Origin: Collinsella sp. AF08-23
Lineage (GTDB): Bacteria > Actinomycetota > Coriobacteriia > Coriobacteriales > Coriobacteriaceae
Direction: 5' to 3'
Assembly (NCBI RefSeq): GCF_003479805.1
Contig: NZ_QUHV01000012.1
Location: forward strand, 6,686-70,685
DNA: 64,000 bases
Shown here: positions 44,682 through 52,980 of the stretch, piece after piece
Position numbering within the stretch: the first letter of the stretch is position 1
How the letters are laid out: the number at the start of each line of letters is the position of its first letter
The notes under the pieces: model-generated
What the model was told of the DNA's origin: nothing
What the model saw: only the letters and a program-made list of their open reading frames with translations
The model's database searches: none
Program-made: the position numbers and the translations under genes

Positions 44682-45014
44682 ATGACCGAATCCGGACAAG
44701 ACGGCTTCTTCGACCGCGTGTACGAGATGGTGGCGCAGGTCCCCGCCGGCATGGTGGCGACCTATGGTCAGATCACGAAGCTCGTGGGCGAGCCGCGCAA
44801 GGCGCGATACGTGGGTTTTGCCCTGCACGTCAACCCCCAGCCGGGCATCATCCCCTGCCATCGCATCGTGTTCGCGGATGGGCGCCTGTGCGAGGGCTTT
44901 GCCTTTGGCGGGCCCGAGGCGCAACATGAAATGCTCGCGGGCGAGGGCGTGTCCTTTTTGCCGGACGGGCGCGTCGACCTCGCGCGTCATCGCTGGCCCG
45001 CGGGCATGGAATAG
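44682..45014 (+). CDS. Small O6-alkylguanine-DNA alkyltransferase-like protein
   Basis: 110 residues, equal to the C-terminal MGMT domain only. The start ATG 44682 follows GAAGGAGGGCAC. Visible motifs: FFDRVYEMVAQVPAGMVATYGQI, (core VPAGMVATYGQI), ARYVGFALHVNP and the active-site IIPCHRIVFADGRL. The Cys of PCHR is present, whereas alkyltransferase-like (ATL) proteins of this size usually have PWHR. It may therefore repair alkylated guanine directly, or be a base-flipping sensor that keeps the Cys. Confidence 0.88.
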   Translation: MTESGQDGFFDRVYEMVAQVPAGMVATYGQITKLVGEPRKARYVGFALHVNPQPGIIPCHRIVFADGRLCEGFAFGGPEAQHEMLAGEGVSFLPDGRVDLARHRWPAGME

Positions 45015-45141
45015 CCTCGGCGCAGCATCCACGAAACCTCCGCACCGCGCCCGCAAAGAGTCTTTGCAGCACATCACGCGAACATGGCGCGAAATGCGGC
45101 GCAGAAAGGCCGGAAAAGGACGGACGCCCCTTCTGCTCTTC

Positions 45142-45169
45142 TTGACATTCCGCTGGCTTGTACCATAAT
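45142..45169 (+). promoter_or_regulatory. Promoter of the ABC-2 transporter genes
   Basis: TTGACA (45142-45147) and CATAAT (45164-45169) with a 16-base spacer, about 50 bases before the ATPase start codon. It is one of the best consensus promoters in the window. Confidence 0.7.
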
Positions 45170-45219
45170 CCTCGATTGTTAGATATTCTTCTAATTATTC
45201 CTCTAGCAAAGGAGACATA

Positions 45220-45939
45220 ATGGACATCCTGTCGGTCCGCGGTTTCCAAAAGCGCTATGGCGACAAGATCGCCGTGCGCGACCTCTCGCTCACCGTGGAG
45301 GCGGGCGACATCTACGGGTTCATCGGCCATAACGGCGCCGGCAAAACCACGCTCATCCGCTCGATTGTGGGCGCGCAGGCCTTCGACGGAGGTGCCATCG
45401 AGATCTGCGGGCACGACATCGCGCGTGAGCCCATCGCAGCCAAGCGCATGCTCGCCTATGTGCCCGACAACCCCGACATCTACGAGTTCATGACCGGCAT
45501 GCAGTATCTCACCTACCTGGCGGACATCTACGAGGTGCCTGCGCAGAATCGCATGGAGCGCATCGAGGGGCTGGCACGTCGGCTCGATATCGTCGACGCG
45601 CTCGGCGACCCCATCTCCTCCTACTCGCACGGCATGAGGCAAAAGCTCGTCATCATCGGGGCGCTCGTCCACGACCCGCGCCTGCTCGTGCTCGATGAGC
45701 CCTTTGTGGGCCTCGACCCCGTCGCCTCACACGAACTCAAGCTGATCTTGCGCGAGCACGCGAACGCGGGCGCCGCGGTGTTCTTCTCCTCGCACGTGCT
45801 CGAAGTAGTTGAGAAGCTCTGCAACAAACTGACGATCATCCGTGCGGGCGAGGTGCTCGCACAGGGCACCACCGAACAGGTGCGCGGTGACGACACGCTC
45901 GAAGACGTGTTCCTCGATCTAGTGGAACGGGAGGCGTAA
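45220..45939 (+). CDS. ABC transporter ATP-binding protein
   Basis: 239-residue ATPase of an ABC-2 type exporter. Walker A is GHNGAGKTTLIRS, the Q-loop lies near YVPDNPDIYEFMTGMQYL, signature SYSHGMRQKLVIIGAL, Walker B LLVLDEPFVGLDPVA, switch His in FFSSHVLEVVEKL. The layout is of the CcmA/DrrA-like class, with EPFVGLDP typical of export ATPases. Start follows AAAGGAGACATA. The membrane partner starts 6 bases downstream. Confidence 0.94.
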   Translation: MDILSVRGFQKRYGDKIAVRDLSLTVEAGDIYGFIGHNGAGKTTLIRSIVGAQAFDGGAIEICGHDIAREPIAAKRMLAYVPDNPDIYEFMTGMQYLTYLADIYEVPAQNRMERIEGLARRLDIVDALGDPISSYSHGMRQKLVIIGALVHDPRLLVLDEPFVGLDPVASHELKLILREHANAGAAVFFSSHVLEVVEKLCNKLTIIRAGEVLAQGTTEQVRGDDTLEDVFLDLVEREA

Positions 45940-45945
45940 CGACCC

Positions 45946-47631
45946 ATGCGCGCTTTTCTCCTGCTCACGCGCGTCCAGGTGCTCGGGCTCGTCAACTCAC
46001 TCGCACCGGTGCGCAGCGGGCTTTCGCGAAGCCAGCGACGCGGGCGCATCGCCCTCATCGCATGCGGGTTCGCCCTGCTCGCGATCATCATGATGGGGTA
46101 CCTGGCCATCATGGCGTTTGGCCTTGCAGTTCTGGGGCTCGCGCGGGTGCTTCCCGCCCTCGCCGTCGCCCTGGGCTCGCTTGCGGGCGTGGTGTTCACG
46201 TTCCTCAAGGCAAACGGGACGCTCTTTGGATTCAAAGACTACGACCTCGTCATGTCCCTCCCCGTCTCGCGCCGCGCGCTGGTTGCGTCGCGCATGGCGG
46301 CGCTAATGGGAAGCTCAATTACCTTGGCGTTCTGCGCCATGCTTCCCCTCTATGCCGTGTACTTCATCTCAGTGCCGCCAAGGGCGCTCTCCGTTTTCGC
46401 TGCCGTCGCGTCGATGGTGCTAGCACCGCTGGCTCCCACCGCCCTCGCCACCCTCGCGGCATACGCCGTGACATGGGTCGCCGCGCGCTTTCGCCACGCC
46501 AACCTCGTGTTCGTCGCCCTCGGCTTCATCGCGCTGCTGGCGTTTTTCGGGGGATCGGCCTCGTTTTCCGCAAGCGTGAACAGCCAAAATAGCGCCGAGG
46601 TCCTACAGGGGCTCGGCCAGATGGGCACCATGCTCGAAGGAACCGTCTGCGCGCTCTACCCGCCCGCGGCTTGGGCGGGCTCGGCGATTACCGAGGGCTC
46701 GCTTGCCGGGCTCATCGAATTCACCGCGTTCTCGCTGGGCGTCGCCGGCACATGCCTCGAGGTCATGCAGCAGCGTTACCTCGCGCTCAACGCCTCACTC
46801 GCCGCGCGCAAACTCAAGACGCGCTCCGGGCGGACGGCCACAGGCGAGCAGGCGCCCATGGGCGGCGCGGCACGCACGCGCACGCCGTTTTGGACGATCG
46901 TCCACAAGGAGCTGCGCACGCTCATCGGCATCCCCACCTATGCGTTCAACTGCCTGTTCGGCTATGTCTTTACCATCGGCATCGCCGTGTTCCTGGGTGT
47001 GACCGGGCTGCAGGACTTCGTCGCCTCGGGGTCGATCAACGGGATCGAGGTGAATGCCGAGCAGGCCGCCGAGATGATCGGCAACATCCGCCTGATCCTG
47101 CCGTGGGCGTTCTCGTTTTGCGGCATCATGTGCACGAGCTCCGTCGTGTCCATCTCGATCGAGGGACGCGCGGCATGGCTCATGGCGACGGCCCCCGTGA
47201 GCACGCGCACCATGCTGGGGGCAAAGCTCACGAGCAGCGCGATTCCCTTTGGCGCCTCACTCGCAGTCGCCGTGGCAATCTTGTTCGCGAGCGGCGAAGC
47301 AACTCCCCTGATGGCCCTCGAATGCCTGCTGGTGGGGCTGGGTGCTTTCGCGCTCTGGGTATGCCTGGGCATGTCGGTCGATGTGCGGCGCCCCAATTTG
47401 AGTTGGATGAACCCGCAGGATGTGGTCAAGCGCGGAGCACCGATGAACACGTGCATCCTAGGCGGGCTCGTCTACACGTTCTTGGCGGGCGCCCTCGTGT
47501 TCGCCGCATCGCTCTCGCTTGGGCTGGTCATCGGCCACGTGGCGAACGTCGCGCTCGGCATCGCCTCGCTTTGTCTGGGAGCACTCATCTTCCACCACAC
47601 CGTGACGTCAACGCCCGCACTGCGCGCGTAG
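45946..47631 (+). CDS. ABC-2 type transporter permease
   Basis: 561-residue membrane protein, partner of the ATPase just upstream. About 12 predicted helices in two halves, separated by a charged loop (about 280-315, KLKTRSGRTATGEQ). The segment DYDLVMSLPVSRRALVASRM is typical of putative ABC exporters in this class (core LMSLPVSRR-like LVMSLPVSRRALV), and SIEGRAAWLMATAPVSTRTMLGAKL repeats the theme in the second half (core APVSTRTMLGAKL). Substrate is unknown. Confidence 0.88.
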   Translation: MRAFLLLTRVQVLGLVNSLAPVRSGLSRSQRRGRIALIACGFALLAIIMMGYLAIMAFGLAVLGLARVLPALAVALGSLAGVVFTFLKANGTLFGFKDYDLVMSLPVSRRALVASRMAALMGSSITLAFCAMLPLYAVYFISVPPRALSVFAAVASMVLAPLAPTALATLAAYAVTWVAARFRHANLVFVALGFIALLAFFGGSASFSASVNSQNSAEVLQGLGQMGTMLEGTVCALYPPAAWAGSAITEGSLAGLIEFTAFSLGVAGTCLEVMQQRYLALNASLAARKLKTRSGRTATGEQAPMGGAARTRTPFWTIVHKELRTLIGIPTYAFNCLFGYVFTIGIAVFLGVTGLQDFVASGSINGIEVNAEQAAEMIGNIRLILPWAFSFCGIMCTSSVVSISIEGRAAWLMATAPVSTRTMLGAKLTSSAIPFGASLAVAVAILFASGEATPLMALECLLVGLGAFALWVCLGMSVDVRRPNLSWMNPQDVVKRGAPMNTCILGGLVYTFLAGALVFAASLSLGLVIGHVANVALGIASLCLGALIFHHTVTSTPALRA

Positions 47632-48090
47632 GCGCAGATCCGGTGCAAAACTTTCGGATGTGTACACTTCGTTCTCATAGCGCGGAGTGGCGGCCGCCTC
47701 CGCCCGGCAAAACCGCAGGATTTCGTCGGGCGAAATGTCCACCTACTCGACCAGTCGGACCCGAAGCGTGCACATCCGGAAAAATGACCCCGCCCCGCCC
47801 CTAGCCCACCCCGATTGAGGGGGGCCGTCCCCAAATCGAGGTCTGCTGTCCATAGAGCCACCGCGCCCCTGGGATGTCGTGCCAGGAACCCATTTCAAGC
47901 GCGCTTGCAAGGTGCGTGCCCGCGATGGATGGGCAAAGGTTCCACCAGCTCAGCGCCGTGTATAAAGCCTTTTGGCAGCGCGACTTAACCCCTCGGGGAC
48001 TCGCTATAAAGACCTTTGATGGTACGATTTGCCCGTCAATGCCATGGTGACCCTCGACAAGGGTCACCCCGACCCGCAAGGAGCAAACGC
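47632..48090. other. Intergenic region with a divergent-arm inverted repeat
   Basis: 459 bases without a supported gene. Arms at 47651-47671 and 47762-47784 are near-complementary (CGGATGTG-AC-CTTCG core) around about 90 bases, so the transcript downstream of the permease gene can form a long hairpin. Nearer the XRE gene, TATAAAG appears twice (around 47960 and 48005), the second followed by GACCTTTGATGG; these may belong to its promoter. Confidence 0.55.
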
Positions 48091-48711
48091 ATGGAGCTGG
48101 GCTCTCACATCAAGGAGCATCGCACGGAGCTCGGACTGTCCCAAGACGACCTGGCGGAGCGCATCTACGTGTCGCGCCAGACCATCAGCAACTGGGAGTG
48201 CGGCCGCACGTATCCTGACGTCCAGAGCCTACTCTTGCTTTCCAACGTGTTCGGGGTGACCGTGGACTCCCTCATCAAAGGAGATGTGGAAACCATGGCA
48301 CAGGTGATGAACGAAGCGGTCAAGAAGTACAACGCCCTCTCCACGGTCACGGTCGTGAGCGCGGTCGTGTTCCTGGGGCTGAGCGCGTGGGCGGCGTTCC
48401 AGTTCGAATGGGGTTGGGGCGCTCACATCGCGCCCACCGCGGCGTTCGCCGCCGTGGCGCTCGTCGTGATGCTCATGGCGTTCGTGTATATGGAGCGCAT
48501 GAAGAAGCAGCACGACCTCGTCACGTACCGCGAGGTGCTGGCGTTCAGCCGCGGCGAGCAGGTCGAGCGCGACACGCTCGAGGGACACCGCGAGCGCGAG
48601 ATGAGCCCCTGGGTTAAGGGCGCGCGTAACGGCGTGCAGATCATCCTCGGCGCGATCGCCGGCGGCATGGTGGGCGTCGGCATCGGCATGCTTGCCAAGA
48701 TGTTGAGCTAA
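48091..48711 (+). CDS. Membrane-anchored XRE regulator, paralog A
   Basis: 206 residues from ATG 48091, which follows AAGGAGCAAACGC. Residues 1-62 are an XRE (Cro/CI-type) helix-turn-helix: LGLSQDDLAERIYVSRQTISNWECG (core LAERIYVSRQTISNWE), then TYPDVQSLLLLSNVF and SLIKGDVE. Helices near 85-103, 112-135 and 183-204 anchor the rest in the membrane. Between them lies a conserved cytoplasmic segment HDLVTYREVLAFSRGE. A paralog of identical length lies at 50507-51127. The target genes and signal are unknown; membrane anchoring suggests envelope sensing. Confidence 0.9.
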   Translation: MELGSHIKEHRTELGLSQDDLAERIYVSRQTISNWECGRTYPDVQSLLLLSNVFGVTVDSLIKGDVETMAQVMNEAVKKYNALSTVTVVSAVVFLGLSAWAAFQFEWGWGAHIAPTAAFAAVALVVMLMAFVYMERMKKQHDLVTYREVLAFSRGEQVERDTLEGHREREMSPWVKGARNGVQIILGAIAGGMVGVGIGMLAKMLS

Positions 48712-48734
48712 AGGCGATCTTCACGCATATCACG

Positions 48735-48769
48735 AGCGGCGAGGAAGCTAGACGTCCTCGCCGCTTTTG
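48735..48769 (+). terminator. Rho-independent terminator after XRE regulator A
   Basis: AGCGGCGAGGA (48735-48745) pairs perfectly with TCCTCGCCGCT (48755-48765), followed by TTTG. It lies 23 bases after the stop codon. Confidence 0.8.
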
Positions 48770-48819
48770 CATGACCGGGGCCTCGATTTGAGAACAGGCG
48801 CCCGGGTAAGCCTGCGCGT

Positions 48820-49371
48820 TCATTCGAACTTGATAACCAGATTCTTTCCCAGCGCATCGGCAATTCTCTCAAGCGTCTTGAGCGTGGGGTTGGCACCGCC
48901 GCGCTCAAGTACGCTCACCGCCGTCTGGGTCATTCCGCTTTGCCTGGCAAGATCGACCTGCGTCTTCCCTGCCGCAAGGCGCTCCTTTTCGACTAAACGC
49001 CCAAGGCACCGAGCACTTTTGGCGGATGCCCCAATCTCACGCATGTAAAACCCGTCCTGCGAGCTTCTCCCTGCACTGCTTGCGAGCAGGGCGGCGGAAT
49101 CATATTCCATCAACCCGTGAGACCTGAGCACCTCACCGATATTCTGACGGCCGGGAGGGGCAATCCGCTCATCGACCCAAGCCTGAACCCATTTGCTCGG
49201 TATGTCCCGTTCCCCTCGGGCGACAAACGCCGCGAAGATCGCCGGCACGTCCCCCGGCTCCGCCCAATCCTCAACACGAGCGCCATACGCGCCGGTCGCT
49301 TCGTCATACGAAATAATCGCACTGGGGCGCAACTCCCGCCCCTCACCGTCAATCAACTCAAAGCGCCGCAT
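48820..49371 (-). CDS. XRE protein with N-terminal domain, partner of HipA-like kinase
   Basis: 183 residues from ATG 49371, overlapping the kinase end by 14 bases, so it is translationally coupled. The C-terminal 65 residues are an XRE helix-turn-helix: RLAAGKTQVDLARQSGMTQTAVSVLERG (core QSGMTQTAVSVLE) then TLKTLERIADALGKNLVI, like HipB antitoxins. The N-terminal 115 residues start MRRFELIDGEGRELRPSAII and include WVDERIAPPGRQNIGEVLRS and HGLMEYDSAALLASSAGRSS. This part resembles in size and motif order the small N-terminal domain of HipA that separate HipS proteins provide; that is my inference, not a search result. Confidence 0.8.
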   Translation of the reverse strand: MRRFELIDGEGRELRPSAIISYDEATGAYGARVEDWAEPGDVPAIFAAFVARGERDIPSKWVQAWVDERIAPPGRQNIGEVLRSHGLMEYDSAALLASSAGRSSQDGFYMREIGASAKSARCLGRLVEKERLAAGKTQVDLARQSGMTQTAVSVLERGGANPTLKTLERIADALGKNLVIKFE

Positions 49372-50164
49372 AGTAAGACCATCTCTCTCGAACGATCTCC
49401 CACATTTTTTCGAGTAGGTAATCCGGGGCGGCATGTTCCAACCCGGCGAACAGCGCGGCACGATCTTCCAACTTAAGCTCATGCGTAAGCTCTACCGGGG
49501 CGATATCGCGCAGATTGTCCTCCAAGAAACGCGAACCGATGTAGTTCGTCGTGGCAACGCGACGGAGTGGATCGAACGCCTCGATAGCATCCCGCTGCCC
49601 CGCGAAGGGGGCGACGAATGACAGGCCGTTGTCGAAAATGGGCGCAAGCCTGGCCGACCCGTCGGGAGACAAAATGACCTCGATGTTCGAGCCGTGCCGG
49701 TCGCGGTTGGCAATAAGGTAGTCGACGAGCATCATCTGCTTGATTTGCCCTTCCCAACCGTGTGCGCGACACACTTCATAAGGCGATGCGCCCTGCTCGC
49801 CGTAGAGGCTCACATATGCGGAGAGGGACAGCTTGCGCTCTCTTGACTTGCGGAAATTCTTGGAGCTGTTGAGCCAGACCTCCCGCTCTCGACCATCAAC
49901 CACAACGCGCGCGTGGATGAGGCGATATTCCAAGTGATCGATTTCCAGGAGCCGCATCAGACGTGCCGCGACGAGTTCGTTTATGCACTCGTGTCCATCA
50001 AACTCGATTCCGTTGTACCGAGGCAGCTTGTAGTAGATGGCACGCGCGCCATGCCCCGTACGTGCCTTGAGGTACGTCCCCGCCGTTCCCGACGAATTGA
50101 CGCGCTCGCCCCACTCAAGCGTCGTGAGGTCTTGCTCCTTTTGGACGATGTCATATGAACGCAC
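49358..50164 (-). CDS. HipA-like serine/threonine kinase lacking the N-terminal subdomain
   Basis: 268 residues from GTG 50164, with GAGGAGGGG upstream. The kinase core matches HipA C-terminal domains: ATP-binding Lys in RAIYYKLPRY, the helix-C Glu in HECINELVAARLMRLL, catalytic LIANRDRHGSNIEVIL and the Mg-binding PIFDNGLSF. Full-length HipA has about 440 residues; the N-terminal subdomain is missing, as in HipT of HipBST systems. HipA-type kinases phosphorylate aminoacyl-tRNA synthetases (GltX, or TrpS for HipT) and arrest growth. Here the kinase gene comes first and the XRE partner second, the reverse of hipBA. Confidence 0.85.
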   Translation of the reverse strand: MRSYDIVQKEQDLTTLEWGERVNSSGTAGTYLKARTGHGARAIYYKLPRYNGIEFDGHECINELVAARLMRLLEIDHLEYRLIHARVVVDGREREVWLNSSKNFRKSRERKLSLSAYVSLYGEQGASPYEVCRAHGWEGQIKQMMLVDYLIANRDRHGSNIEVILSPDGSARLAPIFDNGLSFVAPFAGQRDAIEAFDPLRRVATTNYIGSRFLEDNLRDIAPVELTHELKLEDRAALFAGLEHAAPDYLLEKMWEIVRERWSYYAAL

Positions 50165-50506
50165 CGTGCGCCCCTCCTCACTATACTGCGGGTATATATC
50201 TTATATTATATAACCATACACCATGAAGAACGTTCAAGTTACGTACACGAAGTCTCTCAGTGGAATTACTAGGTCAGATTCCACCGAGTGCATACGCGCA
50301 CAACATGGTCCGCTCGATCAAAAGGTGCCCCATCCCTCGTGCGATCAGTCCTCGCTCCGCCTCAACCAGCGTTAATTTCCGCAGGTAGCGATAGCGCAAA
50401 ACAGATTTTGCAGCGCCTAGCAGACCTCGCCGCGTAAGATGTACAACAGATTCGATGGCGCCCGCGGCAGATCAGCGGGACGCTCCTTCACGACCGGGAG
50501 GTGACG
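50165..50506. promoter_or_regulatory. Divergent control region for HipA-like kinase and XRE regulator B
   Basis: 342 bases, AT-rich near the kinase: on the minus strand TATAAT (50210-50205) lies 41 bases before the GTG and TTGAAC (50237-50232) further upstream at a non-ideal spacing. An inverted repeat, TCAGTGGAAT (50257-50266) and ATTCCACCGA (50278-50287), with one mismatch and an 11-base spacer, is a candidate operator for one of the flanking XRE proteins. Confidence 0.45.
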
Positions 50507-51127
50507 ATGGACATCAGCAACCAGATCAAGACGCGACGCGAGGCGATGGGCCTTTCGCAAGAGCAGCTCGCCGAGAAGCTCTATGTATCGCGCCAGACCA
50601 TCTCGAACTGGGAGCGGGACAAGACGTATCCGGACGTCCAGAGCCTGCTCATGTTGAGCATCCTGTTCGACACCTCCATAGACACGCTCGTGAAGGGAGA
50701 CGTGACCGTTATGGAAGAGGCTGTCGAGAGGGACCGCAAGCTCGCGGGAAAGCGCATGGTACGGCTCGCCCTGCTCATGGTCGCACTACTTGTCTTGGCA
50801 TTTGCCCTGCTGCTGTCGCCCGCCTTTACTTGGCTGGAAAGGGCTTGGGGCACGGGCCCTGCAGCGGGAATGGTGTTTGCCCCGGCGGTTGGCGCGCTTC
50901 TCGTCGCGACGGTCCTGGAACGCATCAAGCGCGAGAACGACCTAGTGACCTACCGCGAGATCCTCGCATTCATGAACGGCGAAGTCGACATCGAACGCGA
51001 CCCGCGCGCCCTCCCCCGTCGCTCGTGGCCGACGAAGCACCGGCTGGCATATGACCTGCTGGCCTTCCTCGCCGCCGCACTCATCGGCGGCGTGATCGGC
51101 TTTGCCACATGGGGGTTGCTGAACTAA
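50507..51127 (+). CDS. Membrane-anchored XRE regulator, paralog B
   Basis: 206 residues, the same length as paralog A (48091-48711). The start ATG 50507 follows GGGAGGTGAC. HTH: MGLSQEQLAEKLYVSRQTISNWERDKTYPD (core LAEKLYVSRQTISNWE), then VQSLLMLSILF and TLVKGDV. Predicted helices lie near 85-105, 117-137 and 183-204, with ENDLVTYREILAFMNGE between. The two are clear duplicates flanking the HipA-like pair. Function and targets are unknown. Confidence 0.9.
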   Translation: MDISNQIKTRREAMGLSQEQLAEKLYVSRQTISNWERDKTYPDVQSLLMLSILFDTSIDTLVKGDVTVMEEAVERDRKLAGKRMVRLALLMVALLVLAFALLLSPAFTWLERAWGTGPAAGMVFAPAVGALLVATVLERIKRENDLVTYREILAFMNGEVDIERDPRALPRRSWPTKHRLAYDLLAFLAAALIGGVIGFATWGLLN

Positions 51128-51156
51128 CCAGCCTGCCGGCGGGCCAGGCATCCGTC

Positions 51157-51299
51157 GATTGCCTATGGGTTCTCCGAAATTACCTATGGGCTCTTGCGGT
51201 ATCCCCGCGACTCCCCCGAAATGTCTATGGGCCCCTTGCAATTGTCTATGTTGTTCAGCCAATTCAAGGGGCCCAAACGGAAGGAAGTCATAGGCAATC
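51157..51299. repeat. Nested inverted repeat with CTATGGG motifs
   Basis: Outer arms GATTGCCTATG (51157-51167) and CATAGGCAATC (51289-51299), and inner arms GGGCCCCTTG (51229-51238) and CAAGGGGCCC (51265-51274), are exact reverse complements. CTATGGG or CTATG recurs at about 51163, 51184, 51225 and 51246. The element lies between convergent genes, so it may end transcription from both sides; it may also be a mobile palindrome remnant. Confidence 0.75.
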
Positions 51300-51325
51300 T
51301 TCCGGACGTTAATGCTGGACCTTGG

Positions 51326-52501
51326 CTAGCGCTTGCCCTCACAATGAGGCTCAGCGTCGTCATCTTCAATCACGATCAAGGCGATTCCACTACCGAGGCT
51401 GCCGACGACCCAGGGAAGCCAGAATAATCCGGAGACGCCCTCGGACGCACCCATGGCGGACGCGGCGAAAAGCCATACCAGCGCCACCATCGTGGCGACG
51501 AGCATGATCACCATGCAGGCCTTCTCCTTGCGGGCGGCGACGCCGCGACGCCTGGGGCTGTTAGCGCGCAGGTACGCGTCACGGCTCTGCGGGTCGAGCT
51601 GCGCCAACTCGTCATCGCTCAGCTCGACGGTCTCGAGCCACTCCTTGTTGTAGTCCGCAAGGTCCGTGCGCCCCCAGAGCATGCCCCAGTGGACAATCAT
51701 CCCCACACCGAGCGCGACCAGCACCATCATCAGCGAGTCGCCGTATACCCGCACGTTGGACTCGACCTCGAACAAACCAGCCGCCGCAACCCCGAGCAGA
51801 ATCATCGCGATGCCGGCCACGATCGCGATCGACGCGCGGCGCCGGGCCGTCGCCTTCTCCTCTACCGTATAGAAATCGGCGACGTAGGGGTGCGCCTTGG
51901 CAAATGCGGCGTGGTCGATCCCCGCGGGAACGGTAAATGCGAGGCCGGCGGCAACGAACGCGAACGTCGCGAGGAGGACGATACCGTCCGAATGCATGAC
52001 CTCATCGGTGAAGATGGCGGCCGCCGCACCGAGGATAAAGAGCACGACGCCGATCGCGATTTTGCGCGCGAAGGTGACCATGTGCTCGTCGTAACCACAT
52101 ACATCCGTAGCTAGACCGGCGGGAATAGCACAGACACCGGCGGAGGAACGTGCGCGTGCAGGTCCCGCAGGTTCACCAAGAGATGCATCCCGTGGTGCGA
52201 CGGTCAACGGACCAGCGGACATATCGCCAACGGCGCCCTCCGTGGCCACACGCACCGGCGAGTAGCCGCCAAGATCATCCCGAGCGGGGACACCGTGGCG
52301 GGATACATCACCCTGCACCAAATCGTCCAGCGAGCACTCGAAGATCTGGCACATCTTGATGAGCTTGTCCATCTCCGGATAGGACTTCTCGGCCTCCCAT
52401 TTGGTGACGGATTGACGGGACACCCCGAGCAACATAGCGAGTTGCTCCTGGGTCATGTGGCGCTCTGCGCGAAGGTATTGCAGATTGGTGCGGAAGCTCA
52501 T
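51326..52501 (-). CDS. XRE regulator with large multi-helix membrane domain
   Basis: 391 residues from ATG 52501, with GAGAGGA upstream. HTH (1-65): RHMTQEQLAMLLGVSRQSVTKWEAEKSYPE (core LLGVSRQSVTKWEAEK), then MDKLIKMCQIFECSLDDLVQGD. A low-complexity linker (about 66-140) leads to five predicted helices (about 150-175, 178-200, 225-247, 255-278, 325-375) with a charged loop around LETVELSDDELAQLDPQSRDA. Such XRE-plus-membrane proteins are frequent in gut Gram-positives; function is unknown. It is convergent with paralog B. Confidence 0.88.
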   Translation of the reverse strand: MSFRTNLQYLRAERHMTQEQLAMLLGVSRQSVTKWEAEKSYPEMDKLIKMCQIFECSLDDLVQGDVSRHGVPARDDLGGYSPVRVATEGAVGDMSAGPLTVAPRDASLGEPAGPARARSSAGVCAIPAGLATDVCGYDEHMVTFARKIAIGVVLFILGAAAAIFTDEVMHSDGIVLLATFAFVAAGLAFTVPAGIDHAAFAKAHPYVADFYTVEEKATARRRASIAIVAGIAMILLGVAAAGLFEVESNVRVYGDSLMMVLVALGVGMIVHWGMLWGRTDLADYNKEWLETVELSDDELAQLDPQSRDAYLRANSPRRRGVAARKEKACMVIMLVATMVALVWLFAASAMGASEGVSGLFWLPWVVGSLGSGIALIVIEDDDAEPHCEGKR

Positions 52502-52676
52502 GATGGGTCCTCTCGTTGGCTGGGGCGAGAGTCCGAACGGCGCAATCCAACTCAATGCAGCGCCCGAACTCGACATCCAGCGTTTGGCGTTTTTCCTGCC
52601 GGCGACTTACACACTACGGTTGCCGCATGGCGAGAACCACCAACTTGGGGCTTCATTTTACGCAACTTGAAGGCAC

Positions 52677-52697
52677 CCTGCGGTTGCAAACCGCAGG
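52677..52697. promoter_or_regulatory. Perfect palindrome upstream of the first 26-residue peptide gene
   Basis: CCTGCGGTT (52677-52685), a 3-base loop, then AACCGCAGG (52689-52697). It lies 32 bases before the peptide start codon, so it is either an operator or a hairpin in the 5' leader. The second peptide copy lacks it and has an SOS-type box in the corresponding region. Confidence 0.45.
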
Positions 52698-52728
52698 TAG
52701 ATTGGCTAGACGTGAAATGAGGGTTCCC

Positions 52729-52809
52729 ATGGCGAAGTTCACTGCAATGCTGTTCGCAGCTGCTGTGCTCGTTCTATCGATCACGCTACTTGTTCTTGCC
52801 GTTTTCTAA
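52729..52809 (+). CDS. 26-residue hydrophobic peptide, copy 1
   Basis: Starts ATG 52729 after GAGGG and ends TAA 52809. The peptide begins MAKFTAMLFAAAVLV and ends LLVLAVF: a short basic N-terminus and one membrane-spanning stretch. A homologous peptide lies at 59893-59973 (MAKFTALLLAASVLV start), identical at about 20 of 26 positions. Small single-helix peptides followed by a structured RNA are the hallmark of type I toxins such as TisB or TxpA. Membrane insertion and toxicity are inferences; no described family is recognised. Confidence 0.7.
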   Translation: MAKFTAMLFAAAVLVLSITLLVLAVF

Positions 52810-52816
52810 CGGCCGA

Positions 52817-52936
52817 GGGGTGAAACTCGCCACTTAAGGGAACAGCCGCCCTGTGCCGGAGCGGCTGTTCGTGCGGGTTTCACCCCACTGCTTCTACTCC
52901 AGGAGGGCGTACGCCTCCCAAGTCGCTAGTAGTATG
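52817..52936 (-). ncRNA. Possible convergent antisense RNA of copy 1
   Basis: On the minus strand CATACT (52936-52931) could be a -10 element, conserved in copy 2 as TATACT; the GAAAAGCGGG context before it is also conserved. A transcript from there would run towards the peptide frame through the P3, P1 and P2 hairpins and overlap the 3' part of the peptide mRNA, as antitoxin RNAs do in txpA/ratA-like systems. The -35 region is poor, so this is tentative. Confidence 0.35.
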
Positions 52937-52980
52937 CCCGCTTTTCGGCGCCCCTGCACGCCTCTCGCGGGTTTCTAGGC

